A DNA stretch of 64,000 nucleotides from positions 62,001 through 126,000 of the forward strand of contig JBFWRK010000013.1 in assembly GCA_050248955.1 (NCBI GenBank), given 5' to 3'. The translations under genes and the position numbers were made by a program. Source of the DNA: JBFWRK01 sp050248955 (GTDB lineage: Bacteria > Actinomycetota > Acidimicrobiia > Acidimicrobiales > Ilumatobacteraceae). A model generated the notes under the pieces. That model made no database searches, was not told the DNA's origin, and saw nothing but the letters and a program-made list of their open reading frames with translations. Shown here in pieces: positions 25,994-34,706 of this stretch; the stretch's first letter is position 1, and each line of letters opens with the position of its first letter.

Positions 25994-27772
25994 ATGATGG
26001 ACGTCGAGCGATTGGGTGCGGCCACGATCCTGCGAGGCGGCGACGTGGATGCGACCAAGACCCGCGAGCGCACACGGCAACGGCGGCTGCTGCGGTTGTC
26101 GCTCGCGTTGATCGTCCTGCTCGTGTGGATGTGGTCGCGGCTCCTCACGGGTCAGGACATCGGGATCGGCTTGCCGAGCATCCCCCAGGGCCGCAGCGAC
26201 ATCCTCATCTCGGTCGGCCTGATGGTGTGCCTCGCAGCGTTGATCCTCACGCCGATGATCGCTGCTGGGCGCTCGCCCCACGTCCTGTTCCGACCCTCCG
26301 AGACGGGTGTGTCGCTGAGCGACGTCGTCGGCGCGCCGCAGACCACCCGGGAAGCGATCGACACCCTCAACCTGTTCCTCGCCCACCGCACCTTCACGAA
26401 GGAGCTCGGTGGCAAGCCGCGCCGCGGCGTGCTGTTCGAAGGTCCCCCCGGCACGGGCAAGACCTACCTCGCCAAGGCGATGGCGGGCGAGGCCGGCGTG
26501 CCGTTCCTGTTCGTGTCGGCCAGCGCCTTCCAGTCCATGTACTACGGCCAGACCAACCGCAAGATCCGCACCTACTTCAAGGCGCTCCGCCGGACGGCTC
26601 GCAAGGAGGGCGGCGCGATCGGGTTCATCGAAGAGTTCGATGCCATCGGCGCGTCGCGCAGCGGCACTGGCTCCTCGACGATGCGCGAGGGTGTGGCCGG
26701 CATCGTCAACGAACTGCTCGTCCAGATGCAGAGCTTCGACATGCCGACCGGCGGGATGAAGCTCGTCGCGCGGCTGGTCGACTTCGTGAACCTCTGGTTG
26801 CCGACCACGCGCCACCTGCGGCCGCCCCGCCCGAGCGTGGCGAACGTGCTGATCATCGCCGCGACGAATCGCGCTGCCGACCTCGACCCGGCGCTCCTGC
26901 GCCCCGGCCGCTTCGACCGCATCATCCACTTCGACCTCCCGCCGCGCGCCGATCGCGCCGCGATCGCCGAGTACTACCTCGGCCGCAAGGCACACGGCGA
27001 CGACGTGTCGGCCGACGACATCGCCGGTCTGACGACGGGGTACTCCCCGGTCAGCATCGAGCGGCTGCTCGACGAGGCGTTGATCTGCGCGCTCCGCCAC
27101 GGCCGGCGGCAGATGACGACGAAGGACGTGCTGCAGGCGAAGCTCGTCACCGAGCTCGGTCTCTCCCACGACGCGGGGTACCAGCCCGAAGAGCGTCACC
27201 GGATCGCTGTCCACGAGGCCGGTCACGCGCTGCTCGCCGAGCTCTGCGGTCGACGGGTCAACGTCGCCTCGATCCTGCGTCGTTCCGACGCGCTCGGGCT
27301 CGTCTCGCACGTCGACTCCGAGGAGCGCCACCTGCACACGCCGCAGCAGGCGACGAAGCTGATCCACATCGCGCTCGGCGGCATGGTCGCCGAGGAGCTC
27401 GAGTTCGGCGAGGCATCGAGCGGCATCAGCTCCGACCTGGCCGCGGCGACCACCATCGCCGCCCAACTCGTCGGCTCGATGGGTGCCGGTGGCTCCCGGC
27501 TGAGTCTCGAAGCAGCGAACGTGCCTGGCGCCGCGAACCTCGTGGCGAAGGTGCTCGCCGACGAGTCGTCACGAGCGGCGGCGGAGCGGATCATCGCCGA
27601 TGCTGAGTCGGCCGCCCGCTTGCTGATGACGCAGCACCGTGGCGCGCTCCTCGCGATCGCGGCGGCGCTGCACGATCAGGACGAGCTCAGTGGCGACGAG
27701 GTCCGGGCGATCGTCGCCGAACACGCGTCGACGGTGGCGGGACCGGTGGCTCAGGGTCGCGCGGGCCGCTGA
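25994..27772 (+). CDS. FtsH-like membrane AAA+ metalloprotease with atypical motifs
   Basis: A 592-residue protein. Two transmembrane helices (about 33-52 and 70-92) are separated by only about 18 residues, so the periplasmic domain of FtsH is missing. The AAA domain has Walker A GPPGTGKT (150-157). Walker B reads IGFIEEFDAIG, with Glu at the usual first Asp, and the pore loop reads QSMYYGQ instead of FVG. An extra 25-30 residues lie before the second region of homology ATNRAADLDPALLRPGRFDR. The protease part keeps HEAGH (407-411) and a possible third zinc ligand in SSGISSDLAAAT. It is thus a probable membrane-bound zinc protease from a non-canonical FtsH branch. GGGGAGG precedes ATG 25994. 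Confidence 0.85.
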   Translation: MMDVERLGAATILRGGDVDATKTRERTRQRRLLRLSLALIVLLVWMWSRLLTGQDIGIGLPSIPQGRSDILISVGLMVCLAALILTPMIAAGRSPHVLFRPSETGVSLSDVVGAPQTTREAIDTLNLFLAHRTFTKELGGKPRRGVLFEGPPGTGKTYLAKAMAGEAGVPFLFVSASAFQSMYYGQTNRKIRTYFKALRRTARKEGGAIGFIEEFDAIGASRSGTGSSTMREGVAGIVNELLVQMQSFDMPTGGMKLVARLVDFVNLWLPTTRHLRPPRPSVANVLIIAATNRAADLDPALLRPGRFDRIIHFDLPPRADRAAIAEYYLGRKAHGDDVSADDIAGLTTGYSPVSIERLLDEALICALRHGRRQMTTKDVLQAKLVTELGLSHDAGYQPEERHRIAVHEAGHALLAELCGRRVNVASILRRSDALGLVSHVDSEERHLHTPQQATKLIHIALGGMVAEELEFGEASSGISSDLAAATTIAAQLVGSMGAGGSRLSLEAANVPGAANLVAKVLADESSRAAAERIIADAESAARLLMTQHRGALLAIAAALHDQDELSGDEVRAIVAEHASTVAGPVAQGRAGR

Positions 27773-28584
27773 ACGTCGCGCACGAGCGCTTCCTGCGCGA
27801 CGGTTGCGGCATGGATGCCGGATTCGTCGAACACATGACCGATCGCGAGCCCACGGCCGCCGACGTAGCGATGGCAACTGAAGTCGTACAGGTGCCACTC
27901 GTCCGCACGGAGCGGTGCGTGGAACCAGATCGTGTGGTCGAGGCTGGCGACGAACAGGCCGTGTTCGCCCTCGCCCTGCTCGCGGCGGGGACCGAACTCC
28001 GGATGGGCACGCATGACCGTGTCCGCCGGGAGGTCGTCGGAGATGTAGGCGAGCGCGCAGCGCTGCAGCAGCTGGTCGTCGCCGAGCTGACCTGACGCCC
28101 GCATCCACGCCGCGGTGCGCCCGCGGCCATCCCGCCCTCGGTCGTCGAGCGCGTCTCGGGGCACCCATCGGCGGTCGAACGCCGGCGTCCACGCATCGGA
28201 CGCGAGCAGCTCCGGCCGTGGCACGGCGGGATCGATCGTCACGGGGGCCAGGTCGAGCTGATCTTCCGCTCGCTGGAACGACGCCTCGAGGTTGAGGATC
28301 GCACCGATCGCCTGGCGGGCCACGACGCGTCGGGTGGAGAAGCTCCTGCCATTGCGGATCCGGTCGACCTCGTAGCGGACCGGCTCCGACGCATCACCGC
28401 GTCGGATGAAGTACGCCCGCAGCGAGTGTGCGATGAGCTCCGGCTCGACGGTCTCGGCCGCGGCCCGCAAGGCCTGCGCGACGATGTGACCGCCATAGAG
28501 ACCACCCCACGGATAGCTCCCGCCGGCACCCACGAACGTGTCCGGACCGTGCGGGACGAGGGCGAAGAGCTGTTCGAGGTCCAT
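27751..28584 (-). CDS. Acyl-CoA thioesterase, TesB family (copy 1)
   Basis: A 277-residue double-hotdog thioesterase that hydrolyses acyl-CoA to free acid and CoA. TesB signatures include GGLYGGHIVAQALRAAAETV, HSLRAYFIRRGDASEPVRYEV, RNGRSFSTRRVVARQ, the catalytic Asp in LAYISDDLPADTV, SLDHTIWFHAPLRADEWHLY and the terminal VAQEALVR with the catalytic Gln. Its 3' end overlaps the convergent FtsH-like gene by 22 bases. A second TesB copy lies at 31566-32471. The chain-length preference cannot be read from the sequence. Confidence 0.9.
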   Translation of the reverse strand: MDLEQLFALVPHGPDTFVGAGGSYPWGGLYGGHIVAQALRAAAETVEPELIAHSLRAYFIRRGDASEPVRYEVDRIRNGRSFSTRRVVARQAIGAILNLEASFQRAEDQLDLAPVTIDPAVPRPELLASDAWTPAFDRRWVPRDALDDRGRDGRGRTAAWMRASGQLGDDQLLQRCALAYISDDLPADTVMRAHPEFGPRREQGEGEHGLFVASLDHTIWFHAPLRADEWHLYDFSCHRYVGGRGLAIGHVFDESGIHAATVAQEALVRDVQRPARP

Positions 28585-28589
28585 CGCCG

Positions 28590-29231
28590 TCAGTCTGAGT
28601 CGACGCGCCGCAAGACGCGCAGCGATCCGGTCGCCGACACGAGCCGGAAGCAGCCGCTCTCGAGCGCCGGCAGGAAGATCTGCTCGTACGGCGGGCGGCC
28701 CCCGTCCAACGGGTCGGGGAAGACATCGTGGATCGCAAGGCAGCCGCCCGGGACGACGTGCGGTGTCCAGCCTTCGTAGTCAGCCCGTGCCGGCTCGACG
28801 CCGTGGCCGCCATCGATGAAGCAGAACGCGAGCGGCGTGCGCCAATGCGCGGCGACGATCGGAGAGCGGCCAACGACCGCGACGACGTCGTCCTCCAGCC
28901 CCGCGGCGCGGATGGTGCGGCGAAAGAACGGGAGGGTGTCCATCTCGCCGATCGCAGGGTCGACGAGCGCCGGGTCGTGCCACTCCCAACCCGGCTGGTT
29001 CTCCTCGGAGCCCCGGTGGTGGTCGACGGCGAACACCACGACGCCAGCGGTGCGCGCCGCGGCGCCGAGCCACACCGTCGAGCGACCGCAGTAGGAACCG
29101 ACTTCGAGGAACGGCAGGCCGGGCACGTCTCGTCCCGCCTGACAGGCGGCCTCGTACAGCGCGTCGCCTTCGTCGGCCGGCATGAAACCGTTGGCGGCGA
29201 GCGCAGCCGCTCGCAGCGCGGGCTCGATCAT
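28590..29231 (-). CDS. Class I SAM-dependent methyltransferase (CmcI-like)
   Basis: A 213-residue protein with a Rossmann methyltransferase pattern. LPFLEVGSYCGRSTVWLGAAA is motif I, VVFAVDHHRGSEEN is motif II, and FCFIDGGHGVEPARADYEGW resembles the metal/substrate region of the CmcI / methyltransf_24 group. GGCLAIHDVFPDP completes the core. The substrate is unknown. ATG 29231 is chosen (GTG 29234 abuts the nitroreductase stop). It follows the nitroreductase with almost no spacing and precedes tesB, so nitroreductase-methyltransferase-tesB is probably one operon. Confidence 0.82.
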   Translation of the reverse strand: MIEPALRAAALAANGFMPADEGDALYEAACQAGRDVPGLPFLEVGSYCGRSTVWLGAAARTAGVVVFAVDHHRGSEENQPGWEWHDPALVDPAIGEMDTLPFFRRTIRAAGLEDDVVAVVGRSPIVAAHWRTPLAFCFIDGGHGVEPARADYEGWTPHVVPGGCLAIHDVFPDPLDGGRPPYEQIFLPALESGCFRLVSATGSLRVLRRVDSD

Positions 29232-29234
29232 CAC

Positions 29235-29906
29235 CTACCAGCCGTCCCAGTGGATGATGGTGTCCGGATCTGGCCGCGTCGCCGGCTTGAAGTCGGTGCC
29301 CTTCGTGAACGCGACCGGGCTCAGGCACACCTGCTGCACCGACTCGAACGGGATGCCCAGCACGTCGGCGACCTGCTGTTCCATCATCAGGTGGATGGTG
29401 GTCCACGACGTGCCCAGTCCTCGTGCCCGCGCCGCGAGCATGAAGCTCCACATCGCCGGCAGGACATTGCCCATCATCGACGCGGCCATCATCGCCGGGA
29501 CCCCGTCGACCCTCCCACCGACGCTGCAGGCGATCACCTGAACAGGTGCGTCGCCCATGTGCTCACCGAGATGATCGGCGGACGACGCCGACCGCGCCTG
29601 CTGCGCGTTCGCCTCGTCGGAGCCCTTGTCGATCGATCCGATGTAGATGCCGTCCAGCGTTCGATAGATGTCGTAGCACTGCCGGTAGATGTCACCGATC
29701 GCGCGCCGCTTCGCCTCGTCGCGCACGACCACGAACCGCATCGTCATGTTGTTCGACCCGGACGGCGACTGCATCGCCGCAGCCACGCACTCCCGGACGA
29801 GCTCGTCGGGCACGGGGCGTGAGAAGTCGAGCCGCTTGCGGACGGCGCGGGTCGTCGAGAGCAGCTCATCGGGGCTGAGGGACAGTATCGGCACGCGAGC
29901 CACCAT
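29235..29906 (-). CDS. Nitroreductase family FMN-dependent oxidoreductase
   Basis: A 223-residue flavoprotein of the nitroreductase fold. The FMN-phosphate-binding start is TRAVRKRLDFSRPVPDELV, followed by AAMQSPSGSNNMTMRFVVV, and the dimer/flavin segments are SFMLAARARGLGTSWTTIH and VLGIPFESVQQVCLSPVAF. Such enzymes reduce nitro, enone or other substrates with NAD(P)H. The inserted middle segment (YIGSIDKGSDEANAQQ) is specific to this subgroup. It is divergent from the membrane protein at 29918 with only 11 bases between starts, so promoters must overlap the coding starts. Confidence 0.85.
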   Translation of the reverse strand: MVARVPILSLSPDELLSTTRAVRKRLDFSRPVPDELVRECVAAAMQSPSGSNNMTMRFVVVRDEAKRRAIGDIYRQCYDIYRTLDGIYIGSIDKGSDEANAQQARSASSADHLGEHMGDAPVQVIACSVGGRVDGVPAMMAASMMGNVLPAMWSFMLAARARGLGTSWTTIHLMMEQQVADVLGIPFESVQQVCLSPVAFTKGTDFKPATRPDPDTIIHWDGW

Positions 29907-29917
29907 AATCGTGGGTC

Positions 29918-31552
29918 GTGCAGGAACAGACGGCCGAGCGACCGCTGCTCACCGCGGTCGACGTGGAGCCGCGAACGGACCAGACCACACGGTTCGCGCG
30001 CCTGCGCGACGAGCTGCCGCTGCTCCTGATCGTCCTCTCCGTGTTCTTGTTCTGCGTGATCAACCAGCACTCCGGTCACGACTGGGGTGACGACTTCTCG
30101 CTGTACCTCCGTCAGGCGAAGGGCATCGTCGACGGCCGCGTCGGCGACGTCCTCGCCGACAACCGGTACACCGTCGACCACTCGTCGTGGAACACGTTCA
30201 GCCCGTACTCGTACCCGTGGGGGTTCCCGCTGCTGCTCGCGCCGTTCGTCGCGTGGCGCGGGCTGGACTACGACTTCCTGAAGATCGTCGAAGCCGCCTT
30301 CTTCGCCGGCTTCCTCTTCGTGTTCGCGCAGATCCTCCGGCGACGGGTGAACGAGGTCGCCGCGGCGACGATCGTGCTGTTGATCGGTCTCAGCGTCCCG
30401 TACGTCAGCTGGACGGACACGGTGCTGTCGGAGTTCCCGTACCTCTTCGCGCTGGCGATGGCGCTGTGGTGGCTCGACCGGTGCCGCGAGCGCGAGCAGC
30501 TCGAGGGTCAGGCGCTCGGACCGCTCCTCCTCCTCGGCTTCCTCGTCGGGTACACCTACACCGTTCGCCGCGAAGGCTTGGCGCTGTTCGTCGCCCTCGT
30601 CGCAGTCCACCTCGTCGTTATCGCCCCCCGGCTGTGGGCGGCGCGCTCACAACCGCGGCGCATGCTGCGAGCGGTGCGCTGGTCGAGGGTCGCGACGCCG
30701 TACCTCGCCGCGCTGGGTTGGGTCGCCGGGCTCCAGATCGTGCTGCCGACCGTGATCTACCAGAGCTTCCCGAACACGGGCCTGTCACAGGTCAAGCCGA
30801 ACCTGATCTGGTACCGCGACATCCTCGCCGAACAGCTCGGACTGAAGTCCGTCGGCTATCCGGAGCTGGAGCTGCTCGGCTCCGGCGGTCTCGCCCGGCT
30901 CGCGCTCGGGTTGTTCCTCGGCCTGTCGCTCGTCGGCCTCGTCGCGCGCGCGATCCGCGCGAGGGCGCTCGACGCGTCGCTCATCGGCTACCTCGTCGGC
31001 GTCAGCTTCATCTTCGGGATCACCCCGTTCCACGAGGGTCGGTACCTCTTCTCGATCACGCCGCTCATGGCGTACTTCGCGCTGCACGGGGTCGCGGTGA
31101 CCGTCGAACTGCTCGCGCCGAAGCGCGTGCCCCGCGCTCGAGCAGGCATCGCCGCCGGCACGGCGTTCCTCCTGGTGTTCACACTCGCCAACGGTCACGA
31201 CCTGTGGCAGCGAACCGACGTGCGACGCGCCCAGGGCGAGTACGTGATCTGGGGTCCCGAGGATCCGAATGCGACCCAGATGTTCGCCGCGGTCCGCGCC
31301 ACGACGGACGACGACGACATCATCGGGTTCTTCCGCGCCCGCGCGATGAACCTCTACAGCGACCGGCGCTCGGTGCAGGTCACCTCGATCGCCCACGTGC
31401 TCGAGCGGACCGACTTCTACGTGATGGCGAAGAACTCGACGTACTCGCAGATCCTCATCAGCGACGATGAAGCCGACGCGGCCGGGCTCCGGAAGGTCTG
31501 GGAGAACGCGTTCTTCACAATCTGGGCCACCCCTGGGGAGTCGCAGCCGTGA
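29918..31552 (+). CDS. Polytopic membrane protein, probable GT-C-type glycosyltransferase
   Basis: A 544-residue protein with about ten to eleven hydrophobic helices. After the first helix (LPLLLIVLSVFLFCVI) comes a loop with HDWGDDFSLYLRQAKGI. This acidic DD motif in the first extracytoplasmic loop is the hallmark of GT-C glycosyltransferases (ArnT/PMT-like), which use polyprenyl-phosphate sugars. WTDTVLSEFPYLFALAMALWW and the late FHEGRYLFSITPLMAY motif fit the same group. The soluble C-terminal 130 residues are extracytoplasmic. Donor and acceptor are unknown. GTG 29918 is the assigned start; an earlier GTG at 29911 is possible. Confidence 0.75.
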   Translation: MQEQTAERPLLTAVDVEPRTDQTTRFARLRDELPLLLIVLSVFLFCVINQHSGHDWGDDFSLYLRQAKGIVDGRVGDVLADNRYTVDHSSWNTFSPYSYPWGFPLLLAPFVAWRGLDYDFLKIVEAAFFAGFLFVFAQILRRRVNEVAAATIVLLIGLSVPYVSWTDTVLSEFPYLFALAMALWWLDRCREREQLEGQALGPLLLLGFLVGYTYTVRREGLALFVALVAVHLVVIAPRLWAARSQPRRMLRAVRWSRVATPYLAALGWVAGLQIVLPTVIYQSFPNTGLSQVKPNLIWYRDILAEQLGLKSVGYPELELLGSGGLARLALGLFLGLSLVGLVARAIRARALDASLIGYLVGVSFIFGITPFHEGRYLFSITPLMAYFALHGVAVTVELLAPKRVPRARAGIAAGTAFLLVFTLANGHDLWQRTDVRRAQGEYVIWGPEDPNATQMFAAVRATTDDDDIIGFFRARAMNLYSDRRSVQVTSIAHVLERTDFYVMAKNSTYSQILISDDEADAAGLRKVWENAFFTIWATPGESQP

Positions 31553-31565
31553 CACGATGCCCGGG

Positions 31566-32471
31566 ATGAGCGAGGCCCACACCGCGCTCGACGACCTCGT
31601 CGAGCTGCTCGATCTGGAAGCGATCGAGGTCAACCTGTTCCGAGGCGTGTCCCCCGAGGAGAGCCGCCAGCGCGTGTTCGGCGGCCAGGTCGCCGGACAG
31701 GCCCTCGTCGCGGCGGCGCGCACGGTCGACGACTCCACCCGCCTGGTGCATTCGTTGCACGCGTACTTCCTGCGCCCGGGCGACCCGAAGGTACCGATCC
31801 TCTACGAGGTCGATCGGCTCCGCGATGGGCGCAGCTTCACGACGCGGCGTGTGGTCGCGATCCAGCACGGCCAGGCGATCTTCAACCTGCAGGCGAGCTT
31901 CCACGCCACCGAGCCAGGGCTCGATCACCAACTGGTGATGCCGGAGGTACCCGCACCGGACTCGCTCCCCGACTTCAAGACGCGCATGGCGCCGTACAAG
32001 GAGCAGCTCGGCGACTGGTACGACCGACCGCGACCGATAGACCTCCGTTACATCGGCAGCGGCCCGTTCGACCGTGGTGGCGAGTCCACGCACGCGCAGC
32101 GGGTCTGGTTGCGGGCCGACGGCACGCTGCCCGACGACCCCGTGCTGCACGCCTGCATCGTCACGTACGCGTCGGACATGACCTTGCTCGACACGACCGT
32201 CCTGCCGCATCGCTTGTCGTGGGAGTCACCCGGCGTGCAGATGGCGAGCCTCGACCACGCGATGTGGTTCCACCGGCCGTTCCGCGCCGACAGCTGGCTC
32301 CTGTACGACCAGCACACGCCGTCGACATCGAGCGCGCGTGGCCTGGCGATCGGTTCGATCTTCGCGCAGAGCGGCGAGCTCGTCGTCAGCGTCGTCCAAG
32401 AAGGCCTCATCCGGGTTGCTCGCGATCCGGAGGTCGGCACGGCACAGACCGGGCACAGCGTGGAGCTCTGA
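31566..32471 (+). CDS. tesB: Acyl-CoA thioesterase II, TesB (copy 2)
   Basis: A 301-residue TesB with both hotdog domains. VFGGQVAGQALVAAARTV is followed by HSLHAYFLRPGDPKVPILYEV and RDGRSFTTRRVVAIQHGQAIF. The catalytic Asp lies in VTYASDMTLLDTTVLP, and MASLDHAMWFHRPFRADSW and LVVSVVQEGLIR with the catalytic Gln follow. It is closer in length to classical TesB than copy 1. ATG 31566 follows the GT-C-like gene by 13 bases, and the next gene starts two bases after its stop, so all three are probably co-transcribed. Confidence 0.92.
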   Translation: MSEAHTALDDLVELLDLEAIEVNLFRGVSPEESRQRVFGGQVAGQALVAAARTVDDSTRLVHSLHAYFLRPGDPKVPILYEVDRLRDGRSFTTRRVVAIQHGQAIFNLQASFHATEPGLDHQLVMPEVPAPDSLPDFKTRMAPYKEQLGDWYDRPRPIDLRYIGSGPFDRGGESTHAQRVWLRADGTLPDDPVLHACIVTYASDMTLLDTTVLPHRLSWESPGVQMASLDHAMWFHRPFRADSWLLYDQHTPSTSSARGLAIGSIFAQSGELVVSVVQEGLIRVARDPEVGTAQTGHSVEL

Positions 32472-32473
32472 GC

Positions 32474-33799
32474 GTGCGGTCGACGACACGTGTGGCCGTG
32501 CTCGCCGCCGTGCTCGTCGTCGGGCTCAGCGCGTGCAGCTCCGGGAACGGCTCGAGCGGCTCGGACGAATCGGACGGCTCGGACCGTGCCGGCGCTGCGG
32601 CGACCGACGCCGGATCGCCCACCTCCGTGGGCCCGGCGACGACCCTGCCTCCGGCGGCGACGGAGACGACCACCACAGGCATCGGTGGCGAGACGACGGC
32701 CGCCCCCGCCACCACGGTCGTCGTGACGACGACCGCACCGCCGGTCCCGTTGACCGACGTGGCCGTTGCCCTGACATCGGTCACCGACCTCGACCGGCCG
32801 ATCGTGCTCGCTCCCCGGAGCGGTGACGACGCGTTCTACATCGGCGAACGAGGGGGCGTCGTGCGCGCCGTGAGCGACGAGCGCGGCGACGTGGTCCTCG
32901 ACATCTCCGATCGCACCACGACCGAGAGCGAACGCGGCCTCCTCGGGCTGGCGTTCTCGCCCGACGGCACGCGTCTCTACGTGAGCTCGACCGACACGGC
33001 AGGCAACAGCCTGCTCGAGGAGTACCTCGTCGATGCGGACGGCGTCGCCGATGTGACGACACGGCGCACGGTCCTCACCGTCGATCAGCCCTACCGGAAC
33101 CACAACGGCGGCAACATCGCGTTCGGGCCCGACGGCTACCTGTACTACGGGCTGGGCGACGGAGGCTCGGGCGGTGATCCCGAGCGGCGGTCGCTCGACG
33201 TCTCGACGCCGCTCGGCAAGCTGCTGCGGATCGATCCGACGACGCCGTCGGACGATGTTGGGTACACGGTCCCGGCCGACAACCCGATGATCGGCGTGGA
33301 CGGTGCTCGGCCCGAGATCTGGTCGACCGGCCTGCGGAACCCGTGGCGCTTCTCGTTCGACGCGACGACCGGCGATCTGTGGATCGGCGACGTCGGCCAG
33401 GGCTCGTGGGAGGAGGTCGACCTCGCGACCGCGGCCTCCGGCGGGGGGCGCGGCGTCAGCTTCGGCTGGAGCGCGTACGAGGGCACGCACCGGTTCAACG
33501 ACGACCAGCCTGTCGACGGCCACGTGCCGCCCGTGCTGGAGTACCCGCACGGCCCGGAGTGCTCGATCACCGGCGGGTTCGTGTACCGCGGTACGAGCAT
33601 CCCCGGCCTCGTCGGTGCCTACGTCTACGGCGACTACTGCTCGGGGAGGATCTGGGCCGTACGGGTCGCCGACGGCGCGGTCACCGAGCAGGCCGAGGTC
33701 GGCAGCGTGGACAACCTCGTGTCGTTCGGCGAGGACGCCGCCCGCGAGCTCTACGCGCTCTCCCTCGACGGCCCCGTCCTCCGCTTCGACCCGGCCTGA
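32474..33799 (+). CDS. Lipoprotein PQQ-type glucose/sorbosone dehydrogenase
   Basis: A 441-residue lipoprotein (lipobox GLSAC, then a Thr/Ser/Pro-rich linker). The soluble aldose sugar dehydrogenase beta-propeller includes ERGLLGLAFSPDGTRLYV, YRNHNGGNIAFGPDGYLYYG (the conserved HNGG active-site region), LGDGGSGGDP, LRNPWRFSFD and GDVGQGSWEEVD. Enzymes of this family oxidise sugars with PQQ, though many actinobacterial members have unknown cofactors and substrates. Two Cys (PECSITGG and GDYCSGRIW) may pair. GTG 32474 lies two bases after the tesB stop. Confidence 0.88.
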   Translation: MRSTTRVAVLAAVLVVGLSACSSGNGSSGSDESDGSDRAGAAATDAGSPTSVGPATTLPPAATETTTTGIGGETTAAPATTVVVTTTAPPVPLTDVAVALTSVTDLDRPIVLAPRSGDDAFYIGERGGVVRAVSDERGDVVLDISDRTTTESERGLLGLAFSPDGTRLYVSSTDTAGNSLLEEYLVDADGVADVTTRRTVLTVDQPYRNHNGGNIAFGPDGYLYYGLGDGGSGGDPERRSLDVSTPLGKLLRIDPTTPSDDVGYTVPADNPMIGVDGARPEIWSTGLRNPWRFSFDATTGDLWIGDVGQGSWEEVDLATAASGGGRGVSFGWSAYEGTHRFNDDQPVDGHVPPVLEYPHGPECSITGGFVYRGTSIPGLVGAYVYGDYCSGRIWAVRVADGAVTEQAEVGSVDNLVSFGEDAARELYALSLDGPVLRFDPA

Positions 33800-33878
33800 C
33801 CCCGACTTGACCCCGACGTGCTCGGGGTCGGTCGGCAGGGGCCGGCTGACAAGGCCTGAACAGGCCCGGCCCGGACGA

Positions 33879-34382
33879 TCAGGCGACGAACGGCACGTAG
33901 CCCTGGACGTCGATGATCACGTGGGTGCTGCCGGCTCCCCGGCAATGGACCTCGATGCTGTTCTCACCGCCGACAGCGACGAGCGCGGCGTTGCCGAGGG
34001 TCAGGCCGGACGCCCACCAGTTGATGTTCGACGTCGCGGGGAACGGCGCCTCCCCGGAGAGATCCGTCGGCCGCAACACGAGGAAACCGGAGCCTTCGGT
34101 CTCGGTGATCGAGCAGTTGAGGAACACCCCGAGCGCGAAGTTCCCCTCGAGCGCCGCCGACACGGCGACATCCAGCGAGTCGCCCGGCCCGAGCTTCGCG
34201 CCACCGAGCGGGACGAGATCGGTCCGCGAGTCGTAGACACGGATCGCGTTCCGCAGGGTGACGAGCTGGCCACCGGGCGCTGCCGCTCCGGCGGCGCTGG
34301 GACGGCTCACCGCAGGGACCAGCACAGCCGCACCTCCTGCACCGAGCACGCGCGACGGGAGAGCAAGCGAGTCATGGCACAC
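33879..34382 (-). CDS. Secreted beta-sandwich protein with an apparent frameshift in its Tat signal
   Basis: The mature part is a beta-sandwich domain seen repeatedly in secreted actinobacterial proteins: AIRVYDSR, PLGGAKLGPGDSLDVAV, ALGVFLNCSITETEGSGFLVL, SNINWWASGLTLGNAALVAV and STHVIIDVQGYVP. The in-frame start (GTG 34382) gives a poor leader. A different frame starting at ATG 34375, with GGAGG placed ideally upstream, reads MTRLLSRR. The two frames join exactly at a CGCGCG run (34349-34354). Removing one CG pair yields LSRRVLGAGGAAVLVPAVS, a textbook Tat signal. The gene is therefore either frameshifted, phase-variable or affected by a sequence error. Confidence 0.7.
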   Translation of the reverse strand: MCHDSLALPSRVLGAGGAAVLVPAVSRPSAAGAAAPGGQLVTLRNAIRVYDSRTDLVPLGGAKLGPGDSLDVAVSAALEGNFALGVFLNCSITETEGSGFLVLRPTDLSGEAPFPATSNINWWASGLTLGNAALVAVGGENSIEVHCRGAGSTHVIIDVQGYVPFVA

Positions 34383-34403
34383 CTCCGCGCTGAACAGTAC
34401 GAC

Positions 34404-34692
34404 GCCCCCGCACGCCCTCGCCCCCGCCCGCCCTCGCCCCCGCCCTCGCCCCCGAACCCCCCCGAGCACTGGCGATCGGAGGATGCTCCCGCGACGTCGG
34501 CAGAGTTCTGCACGGCTGTCGTGCAGAACTCTGCCCGGTTCGAGATGGACGCGGGCGCGAGCGCGGAGACGCGGCACCGGCCGAAAGCGCGGCGAAGCGC
34601 GGGCGCGGGCGAGGGCGGGGCCGGGGCCGGGGGCGCCCGCCAGGTCCGAGATGGCCGCGGGCGCCCGCCAGGGGGCGAGGCGAGGGCGAGGG
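34404..34692. repeat. GC low-complexity block with complementary arms
   Basis: The stretch between the Tat-like gene and the RNB gene holds no gene. The left part (34404-34460) is C-rich and built from CCCTCGCCCCCG-like units. The right part (about 34596-34692) is G-rich with GGGCGAGGGCGG and two GGGCGCCCGCCAGG copies. The arms are broadly complementary and flank the hairpin at 34499-34535. Apart from that hairpin nothing recognisable is present; such DNA is slippage-prone and could form large secondary structure. Confidence 0.6.
34499..34535. repeat. 16-bp perfect inverted repeat
   Basis: GGCAGAGTTCTGCACG at 34499-34514 pairs with CGTGCAGAACTCTGCC at 34520-34535 around a 5-base loop (GCTGT). 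The arms are AT-richer than their GC-extreme surroundings, which makes the element stand out. It could be a terminator on the minus strand after the RNB gene, or a dispersed palindromic element. Confidence 0.75.
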
Positions 34693-34706
34693 CGGATCGG
34701 CCGGGG

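Noticed and set aside
34307..34513. Separate small gene starting MTRLLSRR
   Set aside because: It ends after 22 residues of the likely leader and makes sense only as the displaced start of the secreted protein at 33879-34382.
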